Positions 9,301-15,367 of a stretch of 64,000 nt of DNA are shown here, one piece after another. A model generated the notes under the pieces. It was given only the letters and a program-made list of their open reading frames with translations, was not told the origin of the DNA and ran no database searches. The first letter of the stretch is position 1; every line of letters starts with the position of its first letter. Source of the DNA: Pseudomonas sp. QS1027 (lineage in GTDB: Bacteria > Pseudomonadota > Gammaproteobacteria > Pseudomonadales > Pseudomonadaceae); contig NZ_PHSU01000004.1 of NCBI RefSeq assembly GCF_002814235.1, positions 62,001-126,000 on the forward strand. Reading direction: 5' to 3'. The position numbers were made by a program, and so were the translations under genes.

Positions 9301-11634
9301 AACAATGATGTATTGATGCGCGGCGGCCAATTGGATACTGGGCGCGACATCAACATCAAGGGGCGTGATATTACTCTTGATGTTGCTAAAGGCAGTACCG
9401 GTCAGGATACCCAGGAAAGTCAGAGTTGGGGAGGGATCCATGGCGGGACCAGTGGTGGCTTTAAAGTCGGCATAGGCGGGAGCCATGGCGTAGCGAGCGG
9501 TGATAGCAGCCAAAGCTCATCAGCGGTCACCCAGCTTGGTGCCGGAAGGGATGTAAATCTGCAGGCCAGCAATGACCTGAGTCTTATCGGGACCCAAGTC
9601 AATACCGGTCGGGATATCGATCTCAATGCCGGAAATGAACTGAATATTCGTTCTGCTCAGAACAGTAGTTCCAGCGAGAACAACAGGAGCAGCGGAGGTG
9701 GAGAAGTTGGTTTTTCCGTCGGTTCTCAGGGGGTGGGTGTATATGCCAGTGTCAGTCTGGGTAAGGGCAATCTTGAACGAGAGGGAGAGCATCAGCAGGA
9801 GGCTTATCTTTATGCTGGAGATCGCCTCAGCTTTACCAGTGGGAAGGACACAAATATTAAAGGTGCCAACTTACGTGGCAATGAGGTTGTCGGCCGAGTT
9901 GGTGGTGATCTCAATGTTTCCTCGGCAGTGGATACGGGGACGATCAAAGGCAAAGAGTTTGACATCAACGCTACCGTCACTGTAGGGCTGGGAGTGAGTG
10001 CTAGCGGTTCGGTTGGTTACGGTGAGACAGCGGGTAAAACAAATTGGGTCCAGCAGCAAACAAGCATTACTGCGAAAGATAAAGTTGATGTTCGTACAGA
10101 AAGCCACACCCAAATTGATGGCGCACTCATTGCTTCTGATAGCGGTAATCTTAAACTGGATACCCGCACCTTAGGCTTCAGCGATATTGCCGGAAAGGAC
10201 AAAGAACACGGCTATTACCTGAATATTGGCGGCTCTTACAATAACGGCGATGGTGGTGTCCAAGATAGTAGCCAGGTCGGTAAGGGGGCGGAGGGTAAGA
10301 ATGGGTGGAGTATTGAGGGTTATAATTATGAAAAAGATCGTCAACAAATTGTGCGAGCAACTGTGGGTGCTGGTGAAGTTGCCGTTCGTAAAGATGCTGA
10401 GACAGGTAGTAACTCCGTCGCAGGATTAAATCGAAATGTAGATAAATCGTATGAAGTCACTAGGGATAAAGAAAAGAGAACTGATATCTACGCTTCAGGC
10501 ACATCTGTAGCAGCGGTGTTAAGTCCGAAAGAAACATTTAATCAGTGGCAAAAAAATATCGCGTCGTACGGTGAGAAAAGCGAAAACGCTGCGATTAGTC
10601 TGATCGATTTGCTTATGGTAATGCCGCTGCTAGTAGATGATTCAATTAATGATAAGGAAATGAAGAGCACCATTTTCTACATGCAGGCAAGGGAGAATCG
10701 TCAGAAACTCATGAGCAGTGATCCTGTCAAAAGGGCTGAGGTGCTGCGGGCTCTATTAGTTAATGCAAATGTGGAGTTTGATGCAAATGCGGAAGCTCTT
10801 TTGGCGCGCCTTACCGACATGTCTGGCACGGATCTTAACGGTGCTTTGAAGTCTATACAGCTTCTGGCTGAACTGAATAAGCAGGAAAAATTAGATGTCT
10901 TGTATTTTGGTCCATTAGTCCCTGTTGCTCTTGGTGCTGCTTCCGCTTTAGGTGCGTTGCTTGCTTCTGCTGCAGCAACACCTGAGAATTTAGAGCGTAT
11001 GAGAGAGGCCGCTAATGCTGTTGCAAGTGCTGCTTCTAAAGTGGGAAAGTCAGCGACAGAGCAGGCCAGGATATCGATTGAACTTTGGAAGTTTCTATTT
11101 GGTACACATTTCCCTGGTTTCTTGCTTAATGATGAAAATCAAAAGCTGGTCAACCCGATTGTCGATATTCAGGGCCCCAACCCTGCGAGTGGAGGATTTT
11201 TGGGGGGGGCTCAACCTTCCTCGCCTACGAATACTGGTGGCAGTCAAATCGTTGACTCTAAAGGGACTGGCTATACCAATCCGGTGACGGACCTTCCTTC
11301 GCCTGACGTTATGTATAATAGCGATGGCAGCAAAATCACATACGGCGAGCATGCTAAAATTAGGAATGCTGAAGGGCGTCCAGTAGGATTGGTCGTCAAT
11401 GATATTCAAACGGCACGCCCATCAGATATTCTCGTTCAAGATGATGGGCGTTGGGTCATCAAGGGTGGTAATGGTCGGATACATATTTTAGAGCCAAATG
11501 GGGAGGTGGTGACTTCGTTTTCAAATCCTAACGCTAATACAAACAGCCGGATTCAGAGGGGGGAGTGGGCTCGGGCCTCTCAAGATGAGTTGAAAAAATT
11601 TGAAAATCAATTTTCTGATTATGTAAAGTGGTGA
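310..11634 (+). CDS. CdiA-type filamentous hemagglutinin / contact-dependent inhibition exoprotein
   Basis: A 3774-residue TpsA protein, expected to be exported by a two-partner system and to deliver a C-terminal toxin to neighbouring cells. The ATG at 310 gives a long Pseudomonas-type signal region ending LLVQA-DG near residue 50; an in-frame TTG lies at 283. The TPS domain follows (QGLSHNQF, then ANPYGISCNGCGF, about residues 50-300). FHA-1 repeats of the LDNxxGxLSS kind run to about 1700. A divergent, AT-richer part at about 1710-2090 corresponds to a receptor-binding domain, and a YP-like part follows (LGYKPDESAKRLGDGFYEQ). FHA-2 repeats (AGRDVNV, AGNDL) run to about 3400. After a pretoxin segment, the variable tail begins near TNTGGSQ (residue 3641). 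The family assignment is firm; the toxin class is not. Confidence 0.93.
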   Translation: MDVRQFAFLVGQPSAALKSREHFWGLPKRGLAFILANAMFWQPLLVQADGIVVSAPGTTLGQAGNGVPIVNIAAPNAQGLSHNQFTDYNVGANGVILNNATGRTQSTQLGGIILGNQNLNGRSANIILNEVNGASPSQLRGYTEVAGQSAHVIVANPYGISCNGCGFINTPQATLTTGKPVISNGQLTGYQVDRGSVSIDGAGLNASNIDQFEIITRSAKLNAEINAKKLAIIAGANDVDAKTLKATARAANPADAPQLAIDSSALGGMYAGAIRLVGTEAGVGVKLDGKMVASGGDIQLDANGHLSMVETGASGAINVNAASLEAKGPMYAGTTLDVKTQGDLTSQNNLVAKDRISLTSGGQLTNNGIIEAGVNADKTRNALADVSITAQNVTNNGQSVIASRDLNVSATQALSNQGGTLSGQRKTTVVASTLDNQNKGRVISADTLNLTADTVLNAQGGLIKGQNALIATLGHLNNNAGEVSSQGNTTLILGSMDNLTGLVMANNVLDITASGAVNNQNGRLGSNNIFTFKGQSLDNTQKGRVTAQQSLDLTATHLDNTGGSVITNGPLNLTADTVDNATGRISSQGDLTANVTTFNQQDGALVTDGNLTLTGSTLDNRNAALISAKKLLTLNVGNIDNRAGEISSVQAVNLNGQFLNNSEGGKVLSDTALGLKVAQVINQSLGQLVSQGSTTLTGSSLDNSGGKLSAQSGLVITLDGALTNQLSGLISSEGTLTAHSASLDNSGGSFSSAGQLGVTSTGVLINQGGRLVTDGGIDLHSASLDNRQQGTISGQGPVSITTGNFDNSHSGFLSSADHLDLTTAQLTNQNGGRIGAAKALTAKVSGLDQQGGELKSDTSVALDLNHGQLNNQGGVIRAPLLVLNNLKEVNNQGGEISSAQDFTLAAASLNNDNGQLLSNQPLTLRIDQALSNIKGMIAAAAVDVRAGSLDNTTGTLSSRAGLELTVDGQLINQNLGLISATNGLTISSAGLNNQGGRLQGSAISLDLANGDLNNAAGHITSDGQLSINRLRDLNNQGGELTSAQSLNLIGRTLDNSNSGKLISNNQLTLTADNLINQNAGLLSGWQGVTIKAGSLDNSNSGTVSSRSGNVDVTVSGALLNSNAGALASQQALTIKAGRLDNSAGTLSSAGAQSLTITGLLNNGQGGLIDAGTLLTLNAMALNNNGTVQAQQALSFTGTDLDNSNGSLSSGAAVTLDLLGTLTNTHGKLSGVGPLVVQRSNQINNQGGELSSQSLLTLLTGGLDSSNGGLVSANDKLLITSAGAVQNGNGGLIASRNGDLQLSAASLGNGKGSLQGKGAVSLDVSGDIDNQSGKVIAQDGDLFIKTTNLDSRGGLLSSISGALTTRVVGVLKNGYDLNNNRQGGLIQAQRLDLQAWGGLDNYGGRIAAQTGDALVDTGAGDFDNRNGAIHAQGLVQVSGNNFDNSGDNDGQISGRQINLNLVGALNNRLGIIESDSTLSITAASLDNQTGQLRALGGSGKTEFQIGGLFDNSNGKLETANSDLTLGVGSFMNQGGSLLHLGNGTFDTATANITNAGGSFITRGGLTLTADSWTNSSVIQAGRLTLNVNNLTQTGSGQLLAANSLTGTGGNWNNDGLIASDGNVNLSLGGSYTGNGRLSSLGTLGLSAAQLSLGSTGSIAGGGDTTLNVGSQLNNSGRITSAAGMSVSAGGVNNYGTLGSSKTLSLSTPALLNDHGLIFSGSDMDVRVNDFTNDNAALYSLGNLNLTGTDGGRANSVKNLASTISVDGDFLLATKLFDNRVKSFETQEKIISGDIKMSLGAGPGNMWDTPLVFEVIEAGHSDSKAVGDVSSVSVRGDFLGDATVFSNFGSVISAGKNIRLNVDSFENTSIESGDFTRTRNYVSSGDPWALYNLVIADYAGSYGVLTRYAERNSRTEYRYQDPNCGGGDAACFQQINYGRDADSGRYNPMFGVGPEVPVPAFITNFRLDSMSTIYTRGANVASIVQAGQAVEINAKNTIQNGVLYNSTAFVGKDNGAQNTAVEKATRATVTSLNSQLPPDLAKQQVNPLSLPGFTLPSGSNGLFRLSGQSGSGQQGDQTNAGLPNWNIGDTISTVARQQSLPNAQVRGVQLSGAEGVVASVGGQNLTRVQGLPDTSGRSNPQKYLIETNPVLTDLKQFMSSDYLLAGLGYKPDESAKRLGDGFYEQKLIQQAVVARTGQRFIDGQTSDEKLFKYLMDNAISSKQQLDLSVGVSLTAQQVAALTHDIVWMERQVVNGEEVLVPVLYLAQATNRLAPNGALIQGTDVTLIAGENLESSGTLRASNNLKASADNDLVNNGLIESANRLDLLAGNSIVNKSGGIIAGRDVSLTATHADVLNQRDISHFDSGFAQDREHRDLLDSSARIEASNNLSISAGRDISNSASVLSSGSDMKLSAGRDVNVNAVAERTMDARGDFYLNQQITQHGAVVTAGRDLQVSAGRDISAIASAIESKRDMALASDGDIRIESAANESQFASRGRSTLETRSVSQQSSELKAGGNISVDSGKDLDIIASRIKAGGDIALDAVQDMTIASAKNESSYYYYKKSSGSFGRSSSKQVESYDSTNVASVIDAGHDLTVNATKAANGSVSINGGRDLSIIGSKLKAGDDLILAATNNVAVLSGVEEHGSYSKKTSSGFLGLSKSGKSQLQTTASQVGSELDAGNDVVVASGNDIRLRASQMAAGNDVELRAGLVNKAGDINLVSANDTAYSKTEEYKKKTGLSVSGGFISFSSAKEAGREAQSSTSVGSHVIADRDATLQAERDINVSGSGIKAGRNVSLDAGRDVNVVAAQNSTAQQDWEKKKQSGIGFSGDDNGITAFVGTEIKNEKNRKEQQTAAASQIDAGENLTVNAKRDINQVGSDLRAANDINLASGRNINIDAARETLLTEQQREVERNGVSATINHNFGKTKDAVNGAGKGEDDVSKGSSTLKAVDAVSQFLAGPTADDKIGNSKQSATQQVIEQTNRSSTLNAGNDLNITANNDVLMRGGQLDTGRDINIKGRDITLDVAKGSTGQDTQESQSWGGIHGGTSGGFKVGIGGSHGVASGDSSQSSSAVTQLGAGRDVNLQASNDLSLIGTQVNTGRDIDLNAGNELNIRSAQNSSSSENNRSSGGGEVGFSVGSQGVGVYASVSLGKGNLEREGEHQQEAYLYAGDRLSFTSGKDTNIKGANLRGNEVVGRVGGDLNVSSAVDTGTIKGKEFDINATVTVGLGVSASGSVGYGETAGKTNWVQQQTSITAKDKVDVRTESHTQIDGALIASDSGNLKLDTRTLGFSDIAGKDKEHGYYLNIGGSYNNGDGGVQDSSQVGKGAEGKNGWSIEGYNYEKDRQQIVRATVGAGEVAVRKDAETGSNSVAGLNRNVDKSYEVTRDKEKRTDIYASGTSVAAVLSPKETFNQWQKNIASYGEKSENAAISLIDLLMVMPLLVDDSINDKEMKSTIFYMQARENRQKLMSSDPVKRAEVLRALLVNANVEFDANAEALLARLTDMSGTDLNGALKSIQLLAELNKQEKLDVLYFGPLVPVALGAASALGALLASAAATPENLERMREAANAVASAASKVGKSATEQARISIELWKFLFGTHFPGFLLNDENQKLVNPIVDIQGPNPASGGFLGGAQPSSPTNTGGSQIVDSKGTGYTNPVTDLPSPDVMYNSDGSKITYGEHAKIRNAEGRPVGLVVNDIQTARPSDILVQDDGRWVIKGGNGRIHILEPNGEVVTSFSNPNANTNSRIQRGEWARASQDELKKFENQFSDYVKW

Positions 11635-11636
11635 TT

Positions 11637-11888
11637 ATGGAAATTATAAGTAAAGAGTGCATAGCAAGCGTGACACTTTTTGATCTTAAGGTTTCAGAGG
11701 GCGAGTTAATGGTATTTGCCGATTGTATGAGGCTTGTCATGGAGAGGTTTAGCGACTCCGATATTGCTGCTTTAACTGTTTGTGAGTCCAAAGAGGAGCT
11801 TTCATATTTTCTTTCAGGAGTGACCGATACTCTGAAGGAAATGGTGCGTCAGGAGTATCTGCCCGATAGGTTTAAAGGCAAGTTGTAG
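11637..11888 (+). CDS. Putative cognate immunity protein (CdiI-like)
   Basis: An 83-residue acidic protein starting 2 nt after the stop of the toxin gene; GTG starts at 11628 and 11631 would overlap it. No family is recognised. Position directly behind a CdiA toxin tail, small size, low GC and acidic composition are what is expected of the immunity protein that neutralises the toxin in the producer. No transmembrane segment is evident, so a cytoplasmic binder is inferred. The function rests on context, not on homology. Confidence 0.7.
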   Translation: MEIISKECIASVTLFDLKVSEGELMVFADCMRLVMERFSDSDIAALTVCESKEELSYFLSGVTDTLKEMVRQEYLPDRFKGKL

Positions 11889-11901
11889 TGGGATTTAAAA
11901 A

Positions 11902-11945
11902 CTGACCGAGTTGCAGGAGATCGAGTGTCAGGCTCAACCGGTCAG
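11902..11945 (+). terminator. Stem-loop after the immunity gene
   Basis: CTGACCGAGTTG pairs with CAACCGGTCAG with one bulge, 13 nt after the immunity stop codon. There is no strong T tract, so it may be a weak terminator or an mRNA 3' end structure. Confidence 0.35.
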
Positions 11946-11963
11946 TGTAGCAAGATCGCGTGT

Positions 11964-11984
11964 CGTATAGGTGATTAATATGAA
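11964..11984 (+). pseudogene. Relic of another toxin/immunity junction
   Basis: These 21 bases are identical to 12869-12889, which span the end of the Ntox21-like toxin fragment and the first codons of its immunity gene. The next 20 bases still resemble the immunity start at lower identity and then decay. It looks like the leftover edge of a lost cassette of the same family. Confidence 0.5.
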
Positions 11985-12015
11985 GAGTGTTACTGGAAAA
12001 AGGGGGCGGATTTTA

Positions 12016-12262
12016 ATGGCGCTTACTTAACGGCTAAGTACTTGAGTCGAAAGCAGAAAGTGAAGCAGACAGGTCTTCGATAGAAGGGGCCGCTGAGCCC
12101 AGCATACCCACTTTTTCTTATAGCAATAAGTTGAAATGTCGAATGGCGTTCACGAAACGGGGAGGCTTGCTCCCCGTCCCGGACCCGATGTGGTATCAGC
12201 CACTGACATCTGTCATACGTTTATCCGGCACCGAATCCACCCACAGTTGCGCCATTTCAATC
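12016..12262. repeat. 247-bp direct repeat, copy A
   Basis: Nearly identical to 15368-15614 over the same length, from ATGGCGCTTACTTAA to TTCAATC. Copy A ends where the transposase element region begins; copy B continues into an intact DUF6124 gene. The pair brackets the orphan toxin cassettes and could recombine to delete about 3.35 kb. Confidence 0.85.
12196..12262 (-). pseudogene. 3' fragment of a DUF6124-family gene
   Basis: Read on the minus strand, this matches the last 22 residues of the intact gene at 15548-15895 (AQLWVDSV-DKRMTDVSG, with P for L at one position) and keeps its stop codon. The rest of the gene is missing, cut off at the left end of the transposase element region. Confidence 0.75.
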
Positions 12263-12282
12263 CGGAAAAGGGGACGGGAAAA

Positions 12283-12670
12283 GGGGACAGATTTATTTTC
12301 TCCTCCGTTTGCTATGCTGATATCTCCACGGAAGGAGGTTTTATGCCAAGAATGGGACGTGTTGTCTTACCAAACTACCCTCATCACATTGTTCAGCGAG
12401 GGCACAATCGTCAGGTTGTGTTTGCGGAGGCTGGTGATTTTCAGCGTTATTTGTACGATTTGCGTGAGCTTAAGAACGCATTCGGGGTCAAGGTCTACGC
12501 GTACTGTCTGATGACTAATCATGTACATCTGTTACTGGCTCCCGATGAGTCTACTGCTGGTCTAGGGCGGTTGATGAAGTTGAGGCGGCTACGGGCTTAC
12601 GGATAGAGCTGCGTGGGCAAGGAAGGCCTGCCCGTCGTATCTAAAAAATCTGAAAAATAAATCTGTCCCC
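12283..12670 (+). mobile_element. Y1 (HUH) transposase element, internally deleted copy
   Basis: Bounded by a perfect 17-bp inverted repeat (GGGGACAGATTTATTTT at 12283-12299, complement at 12654-12670). It is 388 bp long against 782 bp for the second copy at 14069. The 394-bp difference is one internal deletion whose ends coincide with the 8-bp repeat TTGATGAA in the longer copy. Confidence 0.85.
12343..12644 (+). pseudogene. Truncated Y1/IS200-like transposase (REP-associated type)
   Basis: Begins MPRMGRVVLPNYPHHIVQRG after a strong AGGAGG site and keeps the HUH motif (TNHVHLLL). After GLGRLMK the 394-bp deletion shifts the frame, so the protein ends at 12606, while the original stop context (RGQGRPARR then TAA) is still readable to 12644. 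It lacks the catalytic tyrosine segment and must be inactive. Confidence 0.85.
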
Positions 12671-12691
12671 TGTTTCTGCTTTTTCTGCTTA

Positions 12692-12883
12692 GGCTTTGAG
12701 AAGATTAATGAAACTGTTCACGGTGGCCAGGCTGTATTTAAGAACGGGAAAGATTACATTACTAGAGATCTTGATGGGCATAATGGTGGAACGTGGAAAA
12801 TGGCAGATTCGGTTAAGGCTCTTGGGAGTAAGGAAACGCGGGCAGGAACTTTTGATGTCAATCTCAACCGTATAGGTGATTAA
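12692..12883 (+). pseudogene. Orphan CdiA-CT toxin fragment, Ntox21-like
   Basis: The frame reads GFEKINETVHGGQAVF, then RDLDGHNGGTWKMADS and LGSKETRAGTFD, ending NRIGD-stop. The DGHNGG(T/V)WKMADS block with the following LGSK is, from memory, the signature of the Ntox21 family of polymorphic-toxin nucleases. There is no start codon or signal: it is a displaced toxin C-terminus abutting the right end of the transposase element and directly followed by its immunity gene. Confidence 0.7.
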
Positions 12884-12884
12884 T

Positions 12885-13088
12885 ATGAAAAATGATGCTG
12901 GGCAACCGGATTGGATTGTCAGGGGAAAGACAGTTAAACAATTGATAAAGGAGCTTCAAGGGTTCGAGGATCAGGAACTCTTGGTCGAAATTTCAGTTGA
13001 TGACGGGGAGACAAAAAAACCTATAAGTCTCGTCAAAAAATATGGAGGGGTATGTCTGCTGGTGAATTGCGAGACGAGATATGTATAA
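12885..13088 (+). CDS. Orphan immunity protein for the Ntox21-like fragment
   Basis: A 67-residue protein (ATG 12885; in-frame GTG at 12876) starting 1 nt after the stop of the toxin fragment. It has a high share of charged residues (VSVDDGETKKPIS-like core) and no recognised family. Its position makes it the probable antitoxin of the preceding CT, retained as protection against siblings carrying that toxin. Expression without the full upstream gene is uncertain because no clear promoter is seen. Confidence 0.6.
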   Translation: MKNDAGQPDWIVRGKTVKQLIKELQGFEDQELLVEISVDDGETKKPISLVKKYGGVCLLVNCETRYV

Positions 13089-13517
13089 TTCGCAGGAATT
13101 AAGAGCGAAAGGGGGGGCGCTCATTGGCCAGTCTTGAGTCAAGTCTGAAAATAACCATTCCCTGCGGTTTTTTAACTGCAGGGTTTACTCTTCAGCTCAA
13201 ATTGACCGTTGAACCTGTTTCCTCCTTGCTGACTACGAACGAGTCGTGCCTGACGCCCATATGGATCAAACGGCCGCGATACAATATATGCCGCCCTGAC
13301 AGTAACTACCCAGAGAAACGTTGATGCCGCCAATGTTCAAAACATGTCACAGAACTGTGGCTCGGCAAAGCACGTTCAGACCCAGCGGGCTCACTTGGAG
13401 ACGACCAGGTTACAACACGCTCAGGCGGGGATAGCCGGACGCCACTCGGGCTTCATGGTTCACGCCCAGTCTCTTTTTTGGTTCGGCTGAGTATAACCGA
13501 TTGCGGAAGGGGAAAAT
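13089..13517. other. Gap with no recognised gene
   Basis: Contains a G7 run near 13106, the hairpin at 13160-13183, and a stop-free plus-strand stretch (13254-13490, 78 codons, ending HAQSLFWFG-stop) without a credible start or ribosome-binding site. Base composition is closer to the core genome than the flanking immunity genes. It may be the remains of another inserted element; not identified. Confidence 0.4.
13160..13183 (+). terminator. Stem-loop after the Ntox21 immunity gene
   Basis: CCCTGCGGTT / AACTGCAGGG forms a 10-bp stem with one G-U pair and a T4 loop, followed by TTTACTC. It is a plausible terminator for 12885-13088. Confidence 0.45.
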
Positions 13518-14045
13518 GTGAGTAATTTAACTTTGGAGCTTTATCCGATTCAAAGCGGCGATAGAAATATCGTTCCGGCAAAGGGTGAGTTACTGTCGCG
13601 GATTGTATTGAAGGTGCGAGATTGTGCTGGAGTCGAATTTATAATTTTTAATGTAAATTGGGGTGCTTGGGGCTTGATTGATTGGCTTCTTCTTAATGAA
13701 AAGGATATTTTGTCTGAGAGGTTTCCTTTTGTTGAAGCGGGCGCTCTGGTTGAGTCAGTTTGTAGCGCATTGGACAATGAACTATCCGATGTTGAAGAGG
13801 ATTTGTTGTATGAGTATCGTACTCGGCATGACGTTCGATTTGCACTTCGAGGTGTAGATGTTCCATCTGTATTATTGGGGGTTGGTGCCCAAGGTGGAGA
13901 GGTCTCTATGTATTTCGAAAATAAGTGTTTGAGATTTTCTGTGGACTTTGATGGTTTTTTAGTTCGGCTAAGAAAAGTGGCGGCTTCTATAAATGCTGGT
14001 TTGGGTGTGGGGTATTTGGAGAGTTTTGTTGTAGTGGGCGGATAG
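13518..14045 (+). CDS. Unrecognised 175-residue protein, probable orphan immunity gene
   Basis: Starts with GTG at 13518 behind GGAAGGGGAAA. The protein is acidic, soluble and low in GC compared with the core genome, with a hydrophobic/charged pattern common in polymorphic-toxin immunity proteins. No family is recognised. It sits between one toxin-immunity remnant and a transposase copy and has no toxin fragment directly upstream. Immunity is inferred from location only; it could equally be an unrelated cargo gene. Confidence 0.5.
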   Translation: MSNLTLELYPIQSGDRNIVPAKGELLSRIVLKVRDCAGVEFIIFNVNWGAWGLIDWLLLNEKDILSERFPFVEAGALVESVCSALDNELSDVEEDLLYEYRTRHDVRFALRGVDVPSVLLGVGAQGGEVSMYFENKCLRFSVDFDGFLVRLRKVAASINAGLGVGYLESFVVVGG

Positions 14046-14068
14046 AGGAAAAGAGGAACAGAGGAAAA

Positions 14069-14850
14069 GGGGACAGATTTATTTTCTCCTCCGTTTGCTA
14101 TGCTGATACCTCCACGGAAGGAGGTTTTATGCCAAGAATGGGACGTGTTGTCTTACCAAACTACCCTCATCACATTGTTCAGCGAGGGCACAATCGTCAG
14201 GTTGTGTTTGCGGAGGCTGGTGATTTTCAGCGTTATCTGTACGATTTGCGTGAGCTTAAGAACGCATTCGGGGTCAAGGTCTACGCGTACTGTCTGATGA
14301 CTAATCATGTACATCTGTTACTGGCTCCCGATGAGTCTACTGCTGGTCTAGGGCAGTTGATGAAAGCTTTGGCTGCACGAATGACGCGCTATCGAAATAA
14401 GCTGGAAGGGCGTTCCGGCACGCTGTGGGAAGGTCGTTACAAATCAAGCCTTGTGTAATCAGATTGCTATCTGCTTGCATGCAGTCGTTACATTGAGCTA
14501 AATCCAGTTCGCGCTAGAATGGTTTCTCAACCCGAAGATTATGTTTGGTCAAGTTACTCGTTACACTTTGGTGAGCAGGCTCGCGATAATTGGCTTGACA
14601 CGGATCCTTGTTTTGAAGCTCTCGCTCATACCTTGGAGGAACGGAGACTTAAATATTGGGACTTTGTGAGTCAGGGTGTTTCATCTGGAGAGTTGAGATT
14701 GATTCGAGAAGCTTTACAGCGCGGGGAGCTGACTGGGAGCACTCGTTTTATTGATGAAATTGAGGCGGCTATGGGCTTACGGATAGAGCTGCGTGGGCAA
14801 GGAAGGCCAGCCCGTTGTATCTAAAAAATCTGAAAAATAAATCTGTCCCC
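14069..14850 (+). mobile_element. Y1 (HUH) transposase element, full-length but mutated copy
   Basis: A 782-bp element with the same perfect 17-bp terminal inverted repeats as the 12283 copy (14069-14085 and 14834-14850). Its flanks carry GGAAAAG-rich and TTTTTCCC-rich simple repeats. The right end runs directly into another orphan toxin tail, the same arrangement as in the first copy. Confidence 0.85.
14129..14824 (+). pseudogene. Y1/IS200-like transposase (REP-associated type) with in-frame stop
   Basis: The frame is open from ATG 14129 except for TAA at 14456-14458, most simply a CAA to TAA change (SSLV-stop-SDCYLLACSRYIELNPV). The HUH motif (TNHVHLLL) lies before the stop; the catalytic-tyrosine region (SRYIELNPVRARMV) lies after it. 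Without readthrough the protein cannot be active. Full length would be 231 residues, normal for the family. Confidence 0.85.
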
Positions 14851-14897
14851 TTTTTTCCCATCCCCTTTTTCCCGCTTTTTCCCGTCCCTTTTTCCCT

Positions 14898-15053
14898 AAT
14901 CAAACTGTGGGGCAGACGACCGTAAAATTTAATCGGGTAGATCCTGGTTCGGCGAGACCTGATACCATGGAATTGACTTATACTATAGATGGAAAAACTA
15001 AGACTTTATTCTTTGAGAATGAGGCTAATAAAATTTCTGGGGGTATTGAATGA
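14898..15053 (+). pseudogene. Second orphan toxin C-terminal fragment
   Basis: A 51-codon open tail (NQTVGQTTVKFNRVDPG ... NKISGGIE-stop) without a start codon, beginning just after the simple repeats that flank the transposase element. Its stop overlaps the ATG of the next small gene (ATGA), as in toxin/immunity pairs. The toxin family is not recognised. Confidence 0.5.
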
Positions 15054-15352
15054 TTAGTAAGGATCTTGAGTTGGTGAAAGAGATTTTTGCTTTGGTTGAG
15101 TGCGGGATTGTGAATGGCTATGACTCTTTTCGTTATGAAATTGAAGTTGGTGAGGGTTATATGGACGCCGAGCTTACCGTTGAGAATAATGATGTTGAGG
15201 TGACAAATGCCGAAACCGATTTCAATGGCGCGGTTTTATATGGCTTGGTAAGAAAACTAAAGAGCAGTGCAAAGGAGCGCGGCGAGGACTGGACTTCGTT
15301 TGTGATTTCTTATAAGCGCGGTGAAAAGGTTGTGACTAACTTTAAATATTAA
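15050..15352 (+). CDS. Orphan immunity protein for the second toxin fragment
   Basis: A 100-residue acidic protein (MISKDLELVKEIFALVECG...) translationally coupled to the preceding toxin tail by an ATGA overlap. The alternation of an N-terminal helix with beta-rich segments is loosely like YezG/DUF600-type immunity proteins, but I cannot assign it with certainty. Low GC and cassette position support an acquired immunity gene. Confidence 0.6.
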   Translation: MISKDLELVKEIFALVECGIVNGYDSFRYEIEVGEGYMDAELTVENNDVEVTNAETDFNGAVLYGLVRKLKSSAKERGEDWTSFVISYKRGEKVVTNFKY

Positions 15353-15367
15353 AGGAGAAGGTGGGTG

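Noticed and set aside
12136..12606. A 156-codon frame as one gene
   Set aside because: It joins the direct repeat, a DUF6124 relic read in the wrong direction and a truncated transposase; only the part from 12343 is meaningful.
13124..13324. 66-codon plus-strand frame after the Ntox21 immunity gene
   Set aside because: No ribosome-binding site, crosses the hairpin at 13160-13183, low-information composition.
12283..14850. The Y1 transposases as the source of the REP doublets in this window
   Set aside because: Their terminal repeats (GGGGACAGATTTATTTT) share no sequence with the REP classes seen (GGAGCCGGCTTGCTGGC, GGAGCGGAGCTTGCCCGC, GGCGAGCGGGCTTGCCCGC), so the matching RAYT must be elsewhere.
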